This document shows, one piece after another, positions 35,234-44,189 of a stretch of DNA of 64,000 nucleotides. Each line of letters begins with the position of its first letter. The first letter of the stretch is position 1. A program made the position numbers and the translations under genes. The notes under the pieces are model-generated. The model was not told where the DNA came from, did no database searches, and worked only from the letters and a program-made list of their open reading frames with translations. The stretch is from an uncultured Sulfitobacter sp. (lineage in GTDB: Bacteria > Pseudomonadota > Alphaproteobacteria > Rhodobacterales > Rhodobacteraceae), in assembly GCF_947500075.1 (NCBI RefSeq), contig NZ_CANMQS010000007.1, positions 62,001 through 126,000 on the forward strand. The letters are read 5' to 3'.

Positions 35234-36700
35234 TCAGTTCCCCTGTGTCGGGACAGAGACGTCCGATACGTCGCGTTGGAAGGTAAAGATGAAATCGTAC
35301 ACACGTAGCTTTCCGCGCTGGTCGGAAGGTCCCGCGTGTGAGTGGCAATTGATGCAACTGGATGTGGCTTGTGAATAGGTCTCCATCGTCGCGTTGCCCA
35401 GGATCTCCGGCACAAGCAATCCGCCATAGTTTGCCGCTGGTTGCCGCCATTGTGATCCGATGAGTTGATAGTTCTTGAACACAGACCCGGTGAAGAATTT
35501 CTGCATCAGTTCGTTGATGCAATAGAACTCCTGATTTCCATCCTCGCAGGGAGTTTTTGTCCTTCCATCTGCCCCAATGGTGCCAAAATAGTAGCCCGGT
35601 GGGTAGGACTTGACGATCCGTGACGCTGTCCCTGTGAGCGCCGATTTCGGCGGCACGTTCACACCGGGCGCGCCTGCGGAATCCAAGGCATAGAGCAGCC
35701 AGTCAGGTGTGGGTTTGCCGGACGGGAACTTCCTTGAGATCGTGGCGCCGACTTCAGTCCAGGTCGGCGCGACATCGATATGTTCAAACGTGCCCCAGAC
35801 CCAGTCGGGCATCTGCGCTGTCTTGTAGGCGATGTGCATGCCAATCAGGCCAACAGGTTTGAGCTGGCAGTCATGGGTGCGGCGGCCATTTTCGATCACC
35901 GGTGTGACATAGGCCCATTGTTTGTGAAACAGCGTGGGATCATCCGTCTCCGACAGGGTCTTCCATGACGTCTTGAGGACAATCGCACCCCGACGCGCCG
36001 GGTTTTCCTTTCCCTTGTTCCAGGTACCCACGGGCATGTTCAGCTTGCCGTGTTTTTCGATGTATTGCTCCAGCGCCCGCGCGTCCCACAACGTATTTTG
36101 CGAGACATAGTCATAGGCCTGCCGGTTGAAGATCACATCATAGCGCACCGGCACCCCATCCGCGTCGATCAGCGCGAAACCTTCCGGGTTCAGGTATTCA
36201 TTCAGCAGACGCGGTGGCACATCCGACGGGATGCTGGCGGCGAAGGTCACATTCGCCTTTTCCGCGTCAAGGTCGAGGTCCTGACAGGCCTGCGGCACCA
36301 CTCCGTCGGTGTCGTCCCAGGCAATCGGTTGTTGACCGCCCCGGAAAACCTGTCGGGTGCTCTTCCACGTCGCCCAGACCGGTGTCCAGTCCTCTTGCCG
36401 TTTTGCATCAAGGTCCGGCACACCAACAACCGGCTTGCCATCTTCACCAATCTTGACCGGCCAGTTCAGCGCAGAAAAGGACCGGGCAGAAAGCGGGTCG
36501 ATCTGTGTCCTGTTGGTGTAGTTCACATCCCCAAGGAAACAGGCGCGCCATTTTGGATCGGAGATCGAGATACCTGCGTTGTCACAGGCACACACAAGCT
36601 GATCCTCCCAGGGACAACTGTCCGTCTGGGCATATGCAGCACCCGCGAAAGAAGATGCCACAAAAGCGAATGCAAACCGAACCGATAGCGATGGAATCAC
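35234..36700 (-). CDS. periplasmic c-type cytochrome protein
   Basis: This 488-residue protein starts with a signal peptide (FAFAFVASSFAGAAYAQ, cleaved after about residue 24) and ends with a single heme c motif CINCH (C449, C452, H453) in the segment SSCINCHSHAG. The large middle part lacks other CxxCH motifs but has several cysteines (CPWEDQLVCACDNAG near the N-terminus). I chose GTG 36700 because it gives a clean signal peptide and has a GGGGGC site upstream; a TTG 15 codons earlier is possible. It opens the four-gene operon with the small peptide and the giant signalling protein. Heme-bearing proteins of this layout are found in several proteobacteria, but the role is not established. Confidence 0.8.
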   Translation of the reverse strand: MIPSLSVRFAFAFVASSFAGAAYAQTDSCPWEDQLVCACDNAGISISDPKWRACFLGDVNYTNRTQIDPLSARSFSALNWPVKIGEDGKPVVGVPDLDAKRQEDWTPVWATWKSTRQVFRGGQQPIAWDDTDGVVPQACQDLDLDAEKANVTFAASIPSDVPPRLLNEYLNPEGFALIDADGVPVRYDVIFNRQAYDYVSQNTLWDARALEQYIEKHGKLNMPVGTWNKGKENPARRGAIVLKTSWKTLSETDDPTLFHKQWAYVTPVIENGRRTHDCQLKPVGLIGMHIAYKTAQMPDWVWGTFEHIDVAPTWTEVGATISRKFPSGKPTPDWLLYALDSAGAPGVNVPPKSALTGTASRIVKSYPPGYYFGTIGADGRTKTPCEDGNQEFYCINELMQKFFTGSVFKNYQLIGSQWRQPAANYGGLLVPEILGNATMETYSQATSSCINCHSHAGPSDQRGKLRVYDFIFTFQRDVSDVSVPTQGN

Positions 36701-36973
36701 GTTTTTTGCCCCCAAGAAACGGTTGATATGGAATAAAATTAACAAAGACTTAACCCCAGCGCGATCACAGTAGCGAACTAGTGGAATTTGTCGAGTATTT
36801 TGCTTTGCCCCCTTTGCCGCAACTCAGGGAAGTGCCAGATCTTGGCTTTCGGAAACCGCCGAAGCGTGGTCCGGCTCGCGCATGGTGACATGCCGTGCAC
36901 GCAAGGGGCCCGAGTGGTTGAGGCGGTCCCACCCTGCCCGGCACAGCCGTTTGGGCACGCAGGTGTCGGCCAT

Positions 36974-37444
36974 TCAAACGCGGTGGTAGGGTGTCCCGGC
37001 CAGGATGGCAGCAGCGCGGTAGAGCTGTTCGGCCAGCATCACCCGCACCAGCATATGAGGCCAGACCATCTTGCCAAAGGACAGCGCATGATCCACCTGC
37101 CCGCGCAGCGCAGGGTCGATCCCATCCGCGCCGCCAATGACAAAGGCCAGATCACCCCGCCCTGCGTCGCGCCAATCGGCCAAACGCTGCGCGAACTGCG
37201 GTGATGTCTCAACCTTGCCCCGTTCGTCCAGTGCGCAGATGATTGCGCCTTTGGGCAGCGCACGGCGCAACAGATCCGCTTCCGCGGACATCCCGCCGCC
37301 TTTGCGGTCTTCGACCTCAACCACGGATGCAGGCCCAAGCCCAAGGCCCCGGCCTGTCCGGTCAAACCGGGTCAGGTAGTCATCAATAAGGTCTTTCTCG
37401 GGCCCTGCGCGCAGGCGCCCGACCGCGCAGATATGAACCCGCAT
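36974..37444 (-). CDS. rlmH: 23S rRNA (pseudouridine1915-N3)-methyltransferase RlmH
   Basis: This 156-residue SPOUT methyltransferase modifies pseudouridine 1915 of 23S rRNA in assembled 70S ribosomes, using S-adenosylmethionine. Family blocks are the N-terminal [22 protein letters not shown], the knot region [31 protein letters not shown] and the C-terminal [24 protein letters not shown]. Length and motifs match RlmH exactly. It lies 21 bp after rsfS, a common bacterial pairing. Confidence 0.97.
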   Translation of the reverse strand: MRVHICAVGRLRAGPEKDLIDDYLTRFDRTGRGLGLGPASVVEVEDRKGGGMSAEADLLRRALPKGAIICALDERGKVETSPQFAQRLADWRDAGRGDLAFVIGGADGIDPALRGQVDHALSFGKMVWPHMLVRVMLAEQLYRAAAILAGTPYHRV

Positions 37445-37465
37445 CAGGCCTGAGCCCTATGCAGT

Positions 37466-37879
37466 TCAGTTCTGCGGCGCAGCGGTGTCACCGCCATCCA
37501 GCCACATCTTCTCCAGCTGGTAGAACTCACGCACCTCGGGCCGGAAGACATGGACAATCACATCGCCCGTGTCGATCAGAACCCAATCACCGGTGTCCTT
37601 CCCCTCCATTTTGGGGGTGAGGCCGTAGTCATCTTTCACCGTCTGCGCCAGCTTTTCAGAGATCGCAGCAACCTGACGGGTCGAACGGCCCGAGCAGATC
37701 ACCATATAGTCGCCAATCTCCGTCTTACCGCGCAGATCAATCTGCACGATGTCTTCGGCTTTGTCAGAGGTGAGGGATTGCAGAACGGTCGCAAGCAATG
37801 CGTCGCTTGTGGCAGTGTCACTGGCAACCGGCATCATGGTCGCCCGTGGGTCCGCAGCACTGGCTGCGTCAATGTGCAT
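37466..37879 (-). CDS. rsfS: ribosomal silencing factor RsfS
   Basis: RsfS binds ribosomal protein uL14 on the 50S subunit and blocks joining with the 30S in starvation. The core KAEDIVQIDLRGKTEIGDYMVICSGRSTRQVAAI and the C-terminal GDWVLIDTGDVIVHVFRPEVREFYQLEKMW match the family. The longest form starts at ATG 37879, giving 137 residues. Another good start is ATG 37837 (123 residues, nearer the family length), which overlaps the stop of a tiny upstream frame that has the only well-spaced AGGAGG. The gene is certain, the exact start is not. Confidence 0.95.
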   Translation of the reverse strand: MHIDAASAADPRATMMPVASDTATSDALLATVLQSLTSDKAEDIVQIDLRGKTEIGDYMVICSGRSTRQVAAISEKLAQTVKDDYGLTPKMEGKDTGDWVLIDTGDVIVHVFRPEVREFYQLEKMWLDGGDTAAPQN

Positions 37880-37890
37880 GGACAGGACAT
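37834..37890 (-). CDS. possible 18-codon leader ORF upstream of rsfS
   Basis: An ATG at 37890, five bases after AGGAGG, opens an 18-codon frame that is out of frame with rsfS. It ends with a TGA at 37834-37836 that overlaps the internal rsfS ATG at 37837 (ATGA). This is the classic layout for translational coupling. It may be chance, as one codon of the peptide overlaps the longer rsfS reading. Confidence 0.3.
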   Translation of the reverse strand: MSCPCTLTQPVLRTHGRP

Positions 37891-38023
37891 TGTCCTCCTA
37901 AGACTGCGCGCCGGGGTCTCCAGCGCTTGAATGCTCTAACTCTAACAACGCAAAGGCGACAATTCAATGACATGGAAGGGTTTGATCCCTATGTCGCAGG
38001 TGATTTGCCTCAATGACGTGCAG

Positions 38024-38740
38024 TCAGCCTGCGACTTGTCGGAAAAGCTGTCGCCAGGACCGATCCAACGCATCAAGGGCGTCAACATCGATCCGGTCGG
38101 CAAAACTGGTATGGTGGCCGTCTGGCGTGGCGTATCCCAATGCCTCTTCACGGGCGCGCAAGACGGCATCAGAAGGGGCGTGCGGCAGGGCAATCGCGCG
38201 CAATGCAGAGGGCGCGGCCCGCTCAAACAGCAACGAGGACGGATCGCCCGAGAGGTTCACACAAACGCAGCCCTGTTGGGCGGCCATTACCGCAAGTCGT
38301 GCAGATTTGGCCCCAAGATCCCGAAGGCTCACATCCGGGCGCAAGGGGTCTGCGGTACCGGTGCCATAGAAATGCGTCGCACCCGACTTGGGGTACACCA
38401 TGTCACACCCGAAGAATGCCAAAACCGAGGGCCGCAAAGCATCAAGCGCCCAATAGGATGCTGTGTAGGCCATCGTCGCACCGGCAAAAACGAACCCGCC
38501 GAACCTGTTCTGCGCGGGCACAAAGGCATCCGCTTCGATCAAGCGCTGGTTTGGCGCACTCTCAGCAGGCCGCCTGTCAGGCGGAAAATCCTCCGGGAAG
38601 ACCAGATCATCCCAATCCGGGCGCACCCGCCAGGCGTTGTTGATAACGACAATGCGGTCGAACCATGCCTTGGGCCACGCCGCGGCCTGCACGGCATTGG
38701 GTCCGCTGCCCAGGATCAACACCACGCCCCCTGTGCTCAC
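38024..38740 (-). CDS. uncharacterised Rossmann-like protein
   Basis: This 238-residue protein begins with a Rossmann-like strand-loop (VLILGSGPNAVQAAAW, about residues 7-22) and contains PSVLAFFGCDMVYPKSGATHFYGTG. It resembles in style the DUF115/glycosyltransferase-associated proteins that read a monosaccharide or nucleotide, but I cannot assign a family with certainty. Its ATG overlaps the stop of the MscS-type gene by four bases, so it is made with that channel. Confidence 0.7.
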   Translation of the reverse strand: MSTGGVVLILGSGPNAVQAAAWPKAWFDRIVVINNAWRVRPDWDDLVFPEDFPPDRRPAESAPNQRLIEADAFVPAQNRFGGFVFAGATMAYTASYWALDALRPSVLAFFGCDMVYPKSGATHFYGTGTADPLRPDVSLRDLGAKSARLAVMAAQQGCVCVNLSGDPSSLLFERAAPSALRAIALPHAPSDAVLRAREEALGYATPDGHHTSFADRIDVDALDALDRSWRQLFRQVAG

Positions 38741-40059
38741 TCCGGAAGCGCCTCATCACCCAGCATGCGCACCTCGCGCTGCGGGAACGGGATGGAGATG
38801 TTGTTTTCCTGAAAGGTGTCCCAAAGTGCCAAATAGACATTGCCGCGGATGTTGGTCAGTCCGCCGGTTGGGTCTTTGATCCAGAACCGCAGGATGTAGT
38901 CAACGCTGCTGTCACCGAACCCCACGATATGACACACCGGTGCGCGGTAACTCAGCACGCGGTCCACGCTTTTGGCGGCCTCAATCGCCAGTTTGCGCAC
39001 GGCATGCGGATCGCAGCCGTATGAGGTGCCAAAGTAGATATCGAGCCGCACAAAATCGTTTGAATGGGACCAGTTGACCACCTGCCCGGTGATCAGGTCT
39101 TCGTTCGGGATCAGGTATTCTTTGCCGTCCCGCGTCACAACGGACGCATAACGCGCACCCAGTGTCTGGATCCAGCCGAATGTCTCCCCCAGGGAGATCA
39201 CATCGCCCGGTTTGATCGATTTATCCAGCAGGATGATCACGCCCGACACGAGGTTCGAGACGACTTTTTGCAAGCCAAAACCCAGCCCCACGCCAATCGC
39301 ACCGGACAGAACCGCAAGCCCGGTCAGGTCAATGCCGACGGCTTTCACGCCCATGTAGAACGCAAATCCATATAGCGCGAGTTGCACAGCCTTCACCGCC
39401 AGCACCTGCATGGAGGGGCTGATCTCATCATTGGCGCGGATCGTGCTGGCGGTGGCTTTGCTGGCCGCACGGGCGACGGTGACCAGAACCCCGATCACCA
39501 CCAGCGCTGAGATTAACGTCAGCACCGACAGACGGAACTCTCCCAGCTCAATCGCCAGCCCATCGAGGAAGGCCGCCACATCGTCGGAAACGTTCAGGTA
39601 ATAAAGTGTTGCATAGATCCACAGCCCCCAGGCCACGATCCGCCGCAAGGGCCGGTTGTGCACCATCTGAACGGCAAAGGCGACGCCCACCCAGACCGTG
39701 GCAAGCGTGGCCCCCAGCCCCACCAGATAGGACCGTGATGGCCAGGTGATGTTCTGCATGACCGCATAGACGATCCAGGCCAGCACCGCGAACCAGATCA
39801 ACCCGATCCGGCGTCGCGCGACCACGATCAGGCGCAGCTGCCATTTGGCCCAGCCTTCGCGGGCACGCACGTAATTCTGAATAGCGTTATCGGAGTAGCG
39901 GTGCAGGCACCAAGCGACAAAGGCCAACCCAAGCACGATCAAAAGCTGGTTTTGACGCCAGCCCGGCGCGATGACACCGGACAGGAACCCCATCACGTTG
40001 ACCCACAACCCCTCAAGAGTGACTAGAAAATCCGCAAAAGGGTCCGTGGGTTCGTCCAT
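38737..40059 (-). CDS. MscS-type mechanosensitive channel
   Basis: This 440-residue protein has about six N-terminal membrane segments, then the MscS pore helix (SGAIGVGLGFGLQKVVSNLVSG), the beta domain (KPGDVISLGETFGWIQTLGARYASVVTRDGKEYLIPNE) and the C-terminal alpha/beta domain. It releases small solutes during osmotic downshift. ATG 40059 with AAGGAG upstream is the chosen start. It is the second such channel in the window and is coupled to an uncharacterised gene. An inverted repeat lies 80 bp upstream. Confidence 0.92.
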   Translation of the reverse strand: MDEPTDPFADFLVTLEGLWVNVMGFLSGVIAPGWRQNQLLIVLGLAFVAWCLHRYSDNAIQNYVRAREGWAKWQLRLIVVARRRIGLIWFAVLAWIVYAVMQNITWPSRSYLVGLGATLATVWVGVAFAVQMVHNRPLRRIVAWGLWIYATLYYLNVSDDVAAFLDGLAIELGEFRLSVLTLISALVVIGVLVTVARAASKATASTIRANDEISPSMQVLAVKAVQLALYGFAFYMGVKAVGIDLTGLAVLSGAIGVGLGFGLQKVVSNLVSGVIILLDKSIKPGDVISLGETFGWIQTLGARYASVVTRDGKEYLIPNEDLITGQVVNWSHSNDFVRLDIYFGTSYGCDPHAVRKLAIEAAKSVDRVLSYRAPVCHIVGFGDSSVDYILRFWIKDPTGGLTNIRGNVYLALWDTFQENNISIPFPQREVRMLGDEALPE

Positions 40060-40139
40060 GAGCACTCCTTACGTTGAAAACTGCCTCAAGCAGCCGCAAG
40101 GCGCAACCGAAACACGTGAGAAGCATTTGTTGCGATTTT

Positions 40140-40163
40140 GGAAACAATAGACCAATTGTTTCC
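40140..40163. repeat. 24-bp inverted repeat upstream of the second MscS gene
   Basis: GGAAACAAT (40140-40148) and ATTGTTTCC (40155-40163) form a perfect 9-bp inverted repeat with a six-base spacer. It sits 80 bp upstream of the MscS-type gene and 65 bp after the end of the cupin gene. No T-run follows on either strand, so an operator is more likely than a terminator. Confidence 0.55.
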
Positions 40164-40227
40164 AGCATTATCGAGAGCAAGCGACCTTCTCAGTTGAGAC
40201 AACGGCCTCCATCCGACTTGCGATGCC

Positions 40228-41334
40228 TCAGATCTCCGTCTCGAAATCTGCCTGTAGCGTCACCTCAATCAACTCGCAATCAGCGCTGGGGTCCACGTAG
40301 CGGGTTTTCAGGAACGGCGGCAAAACGAAGGCATCGCCCGCCACCAGACGATATGGTTCCTCCCCCGTCACTTCGAGCGTCATCTCCCCCTCTTTCACGA
40401 ATGTGAACAGGATGTCCGTGTTGTGGCTTGTCCAGGCATCGCGCACCTCAGCGGGGCGTGCGACCTGAACACCGGCTACATTCTGGGTCGCCTTTGCAAT
40501 CCCGGTGTTGCGGCTCTCCCAGCCGGGAATGCGCCAGGGTGCCCAGATGGCTTCGGACACCTTGTGATGGATGAATTTCGTCCCTTGCCAGTCACGATCC
40601 GGGTTCATGGTCCCGTTGGGCAACTCCATTTCGTGGTCGATGGTGGTGATGTGTTCAGCTGGCACGCCGATCTCCAACACCTCAACATTATCAGAGGCTT
40701 CCAGAACGCGGTGCCGGATCTGGGGCGGCTGGATCACACAGCAGCCTTCTTCGAGAATGAACGGCGCCCCCTGATCTTCGTAGACCAGCCGGACCCAGCC
40801 CCGGTAGCAAAAGATCAACTGAAATCCGACGGTGTGATAATGCACCATATCCGGGACAGGGCCGCCATCGGGGATGCGGATATGGCTGGCGATGATTGAC
40901 CCGCCCAACCGATCCGGGATCAGATCGCGATAGCGCATGCCGGCCCGTCCGATCACCCAGGCGTCGCTGTCGCGCAGGTGCCGCACCATGAAAGAATGCT
41001 GCGTCTTGGGCATATCAAGGGGCGGGTTGGCCTCCACGATTTCAATGATGTTGCCGCTGGGCGAGGTCAACACATCCTGCCCCCCCGCAAAGCCGGACGC
41101 GCCATCGCAGCGCAGCCGAAGTTTGCCGGGTTCCAGATCCGCGTCCCGATCCAGACGGATGCGCACACCATGGCCGGAGATCAGGGCCACTGCCGGATCG
41201 TCGGCTGGGAATATCTCTTCCAGACGGAAGCCAAGCTGGTTGAGAAAGAACGGCATCTCCGTCTTGAGATCCTGCACTGGCAGATAGAGTTCGGTTGCCA
41301 CGATGGCATCAGGATTGGTTGTCAGGTCGTTCAC
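40228..41334 (-). CDS. VOC-cupin fusion protein
   Basis: This 368-residue protein starts with a VOC/glyoxalase-like half (about residues 12-105, ELYLPVQDLKTEMPFFLNQLGF) and continues with two cupin barrels (about 150-240 and 285-360). In the first barrel VHYHTVGFQLIFCYRGWVRL and PQIRHRV hold candidate metal-binding histidines; the second (FTFVKEGEMTLEVTGEEPY) has fewer. The substrate is unknown. It is the second gene after the XRE-cupin regulator, with a four-base overlap, so the regulator probably responds to the same compound. Confidence 0.75.
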   Translation of the reverse strand: MNDLTTNPDAIVATELYLPVQDLKTEMPFFLNQLGFRLEEIFPADDPAVALISGHGVRIRLDRDADLEPGKLRLRCDGASGFAGGQDVLTSPSGNIIEIVEANPPLDMPKTQHSFMVRHLRDSDAWVIGRAGMRYRDLIPDRLGGSIIASHIRIPDGGPVPDMVHYHTVGFQLIFCYRGWVRLVYEDQGAPFILEEGCCVIQPPQIRHRVLEASDNVEVLEIGVPAEHITTIDHEMELPNGTMNPDRDWQGTKFIHHKVSEAIWAPWRIPGWESRNTGIAKATQNVAGVQVARPAEVRDAWTSHNTDILFTFVKEGEMTLEVTGEEPYRLVAGDAFVLPPFLKTRYVDPSADCELIEVTLQADFETEI

Positions 41335-41945
41335 TGGTCTTCCCCCATCTGGGTCTGCGTGTTCATTGTGTTAATCACCAAAATCTCGGCCGGGGTGTCC
41401 CCCTGCGCCAGATAGGCATGCGGCATTGAGCCATCAAAATAGATCGTATCGCCTGCTTCCAGCAGCACTGGCGCGTAATGCGCGCTGTGCAGGACAAGAC
41501 TGCCGCTGACGACAAACAGAAACTCCTCACCCGCATGGGCAGACAAGCCACCGACGTCCTCAAGGCGCTGCTTTGTCACGGTATTCAACGAAGGGTGCAT
41601 GCGTTTGTGGGCAAGATCGCCCGCGAAAACCTGCGTCAGGAAATGTTCGGTCGGGATGGGCTGCTCAGCGCTTTTTCGGGAAATGGAACGTATGCCGCTG
41701 CGCAATGGGTGGGCGTCTTCGTCAAAGAAGGCGGTGATATCAACGTTGAGCGCCTTGCTCAGCGTGTAAAGGTTATGGGCGGAAGTCAGGGATTTTCCCG
41801 TCTCCACCCGCGAGAGCGTCGCGTCGGAGATCCCCGTCATCTCTGCCAGTCGCGCCAGTGAGAGGCCGCGTTCCGTGCGGAGGGTTTTTAACCTCTGTCC
41901 AATATCGGGCGCGTCCCGATCTGTTTGAGCGTTGTTGCTGCGCAT
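41331..41945 (-). CDS. XRE-family regulator with C-terminal cupin domain
   Basis: This 204-residue protein has an XRE helix-turn-helix (RLKTLRTERGLSLARLAEMTGISDATLSRVETG, about residues 18-50) and a cupin ligand domain (about 120-195, with HAGEEFLFVVSGSLVLHSAHYAPVLLEAGDTIYF). Relatives such as PuuR and SutR control amino-acid or polyamine catabolism in response to a bound small molecule. Two 12-bp direct repeats upstream of its start are candidate binding sites. It heads a two-gene operon with the VOC-cupin protein. Confidence 0.92.
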   Translation of the reverse strand: MRSNNAQTDRDAPDIGQRLKTLRTERGLSLARLAEMTGISDATLSRVETGKSLTSAHNLYTLSKALNVDITAFFDEDAHPLRSGIRSISRKSAEQPIPTEHFLTQVFAGDLAHKRMHPSLNTVTKQRLEDVGGLSAHAGEEFLFVVSGSLVLHSAHYAPVLLEAGDTIYFDGSMPHAYLAQGDTPAEILVINTMNTQTQMGEDQ

Positions 41946-41984
41946 GTTGCGTCCCCTCGCCGCCCAAAGTGGATGGGCGCTTCA

Positions 41985-42014
41985 TACGTTTACGCAGCGC
42001 ATTACGTTTATGCA
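41985..42014. promoter_or_regulatory. 12-bp direct repeats, candidate XRE operator
   Basis: TACGTTTACGCA (41985-41996) and TACGTTTATGCA (42003-42014) differ at one base and are 18 bp apart start to start. They lie 40-70 bp upstream of the XRE-cupin regulator start, consistent with autoregulation by two bound dimers. Confidence 0.5.
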
Positions 42015-42082
42015 ATAGAATTTCCTGATGGACTGTGCCGAAGGACTGCCGGGAGCAGGCGGTCACCGCACGACCGGATGCG

Positions 42083-43078
42083 CTATTGAGCCATCTTCAG
42101 CAAATCCTCTGCCACCTTGGTGCTGGTGGCAAGATGGGTCACAAAACCGCCCCGGATCGCCGCATGGGCAGAGACGGCCCGCCCCGGTCCCGCAGCAACC
42201 AGCAGGGCCATGTCCTTGCCCCGCATCTGATCCAGGGTCACGCCGATCATTCGATCTTCAATCGCCGCGACAACAGGCGCACCTGCGCCATCAATCAGGC
42301 GCGCGCAGATCACGCCAGCGGCCCCCGCGTCACGGTAGGTGGCGATGCTGTCCGCATCAAGGATCCCTGTCCGTACGATGTGGGCGTCCGCGTCGCAGGT
42401 CCCGCAAGCGAAAACGGTCTTGTTACAGGTTGCCAGCGCCTCAAGCTGCGCGGCCACCACGGGTTCTGCACACAGCGCGTCACGCAGGGCCTTGTTTGAC
42501 AACAGCAGGGGCACATGCAGGTTGATGATCTGCCCTCCCAACCGCTGTGCGAGCATGCCGGTGCAAGCCTCCGCCGCAAAGCCGAGGGCCGCGGGCCGGG
42601 AGCCCAGCAGCTGGATCACGGTCAGGTCATCAATTGGGAAATTCGGTGCCTGCTGCGCCATCTGGTACACGGTCGCGCCCCAGGACACCCCAAGCGTGTC
42701 GCCGGGTTCCAACAGCTTCGGCAGCCAATCAGCCGCAGCGCTGGTCACGCGGGTGTCGCTGCGCATGTCGGTCGGATCATCCGGCACCACGATCGCATCC
42801 GCCAACCCGTATGCAGCACAAAGCTCCGACGCAAGACGATGGCCCCGGAACACATCGCTGTCCAGATGCACGCGCACCCACCCCCGGCTGCGTGCCTCAT
42901 TGAGGTAGTTCACCACCGAGGCGCGGCTGATCTGCATCCGCTCCGCGATTTCATTCTGGTTCAGCCGGTCATGATAATAGAGCCAGGCCGCCTCTACATA
43001 GGGTGCGTCATCCCGTGGCGGCAAGCGGGAGACATCGGCCGGACCAGACCGGGCCTTACCAAGAGGGCTGGCGGGCAT
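42083..43078 (-). CDS. SorC/DeoR-family transcriptional regulator
   Basis: This 331-residue regulator has an N-terminal helix-turn-helix (YYHDRLNQNEIAERMQISRASVVNYLNEARSRGWVRV) and a sugar-binding domain (PF04198 type) with DTLGVSWGATVYQMA and GGQIINLHVPLLL. SorC members usually bind phosphorylated sugars. It lies seven bases after mtnA in the same direction as mtnK-mtnA and across from the ribose-type ABC operon. It is thus the likely regulator of methylthioribose uptake, possibly sensing methylthioribose 1-phosphate or methylthioribulose 1-phosphate. ATG 43078 was chosen; an upstream start would overlap mtnA. Confidence 0.88.
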   Translation of the reverse strand: MPASPLGKARSGPADVSRLPPRDDAPYVEAAWLYYHDRLNQNEIAERMQISRASVVNYLNEARSRGWVRVHLDSDVFRGHRLASELCAAYGLADAIVVPDDPTDMRSDTRVTSAAADWLPKLLEPGDTLGVSWGATVYQMAQQAPNFPIDDLTVIQLLGSRPAALGFAAEACTGMLAQRLGGQIINLHVPLLLSNKALRDALCAEPVVAAQLEALATCNKTVFACGTCDADAHIVRTGILDADSIATYRDAGAAGVICARLIDGAGAPVVAAIEDRMIGVTLDQMRGKDMALLVAAGPGRAVSAHAAIRGGFVTHLATSTKVAEDLLKMAQ

Positions 43079-43085
43079 GACCGGC

Positions 43086-44189
43086 CTATCCTGCCGCGCG
43101 CGCAAGCTCCGGGAACAGCCCGGCAAGCCCTTCCTCGGACGCGTCGCAAACGCCACGTTCGGTGATCAACCCGGTCACCAAGCGGTTGGGTGTGACATCA
43201 AACGCGGGATTGCCGCCCGGTGTTCCGTCAGGTGTGACCTGCACAAGGCCGATGCCGCCGGCATCCGTAACCCCTTGAATATGAGTAACTTCGCGCGCGT
43301 CCCTTTCCTCAATCGGGATCTCGGCCACGCCGTCACTGACAGACCAATCCACAGTTGGAGACGGCAAGGCGACATAGAACGGCACGCCGTTGTCGTGCGC
43401 GGCGAGCGCCTTGAGATAGGTGCCGATCTTGTTGCAGACATCGCCGCGCCGCGTCGTGCGGTCGGTGCCGGTGATGACCATATCAACCATGCCGTGCTGC
43501 ATCAGGTGCCCACCTGCGTTGTCGGTGATATAGGTGTGATCCACACCGTGGCTGCCCAATTCCCACGACGTCAGGGCGCCCTGATTGCGCGGCCGGGTTT
43601 CATCGACCCAGACATGCAGCGGAATGCCTGCATCATGGGCGTGATACATCGGGCTGGTCGCCGTGCCCCAATCGACAGTCGCCAGCCACCCGGCGTTGCA
43701 ATGGGTCAGCAGGCGCACCGGTTCACCCGCAGGTTTTTTGGCGGCAATCTCCTTGATCAAGGCAAGACCGTTCAGGCCGATCTGCCGATTGATCTCCACG
43801 TCCTCATCCGCAATCTCATGCGCCAGCGTCAGTGCCGCTCCGGCGCGGTCTGCTTCGGCCAGCGGGCGCAGCGCGGTCCGACAGCGGTCAAGCGCCCAGC
43901 GCAGGTTGATGGCCGTTGGGCGGGTCTTCTCAAGGAAGGTCCAGGCCGCATCCATATTGGCGTCTGAGGGATCTTCGGCCATCGCCCGCGCCATGCCGTA
44001 GGCCGCTGTGGCCCCGATCAAAGGCGCGCCACGCACCCGCATTTCATAGATCGCATCGGCAAAGTCCTGCATGGACTGCACCGGGATCACGCGAAAATCA
44101 TGGGGCAGCCAGCGTTGGTCAATGATCTCCAAGACGTCTTGTTCAGCGTTCCACCACAAAGAGCGATAGGGCGTGCCGTTGATCTTCAT
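43086..44189 (-). CDS. mtnA: S-methyl-5-thioribose-1-phosphate isomerase MtnA
   Basis: This 367-residue aldose-ketose isomerase converts methylthioribose 1-phosphate to methylthioribulose 1-phosphate in methionine salvage. Catalytic Cys164 ([12 protein letters not shown]) and Asp243 ([12 protein letters not shown]) are present, as are [26 protein letters not shown], and NKIGTY. It is coupled to mtnK by a four-base overlap. None of the usual downstream genes (mtnB, mtnC, mtnD) are in the window. Confidence 0.97.
   Translation of the reverse strand: MKINGTPYRSLWWNAEQDVLEIIDQRWLPHDFRVIPVQSMQDFADAIYEMRVRGAPLIGATAAYGMARAMAEDPSDANMDAAWTFLEKTRPTAINLRWALDRCRTALRPLAEADRAGAALTLAHEIADEDVEINRQIGLNGLALIKEIAAKKPAGEPVRLLTHCNAGWLATVDWGTATSPMYHAHDAGIPLHVWVDETRPRNQGALTSWELGSHGVDHTYITDNAGGHLMQHGMVDMVITGTDRTTRRGDVCNKIGTYLKALAAHDNGVPFYVALPSPTVDWSVSDGVAEIPIEERDAREVTHIQGVTDAGGIGLVQVTPDGTPGGNPAFDVTPNRLVTGLITERGVCDASEEGLAGLFPELARAAG

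Noticed and set aside
36765-36977. Minus-strand frame with a CxxCH motif, like a tiny cytochrome
   Set aside because: It has no signal peptide or ribosome binding site, overlaps the rlmH end, and its composition is that of a chance frame in GC-rich DNA.
40228-41334. Cupin as the methylthioxylulose-phosphate methylsulfurylase of the isoprenoid shunt
   Set aside because: It is near mtnA, but in a separate operon with its own regulator, and it is a longer VOC-cupin fusion. No evidence links it to this reaction.
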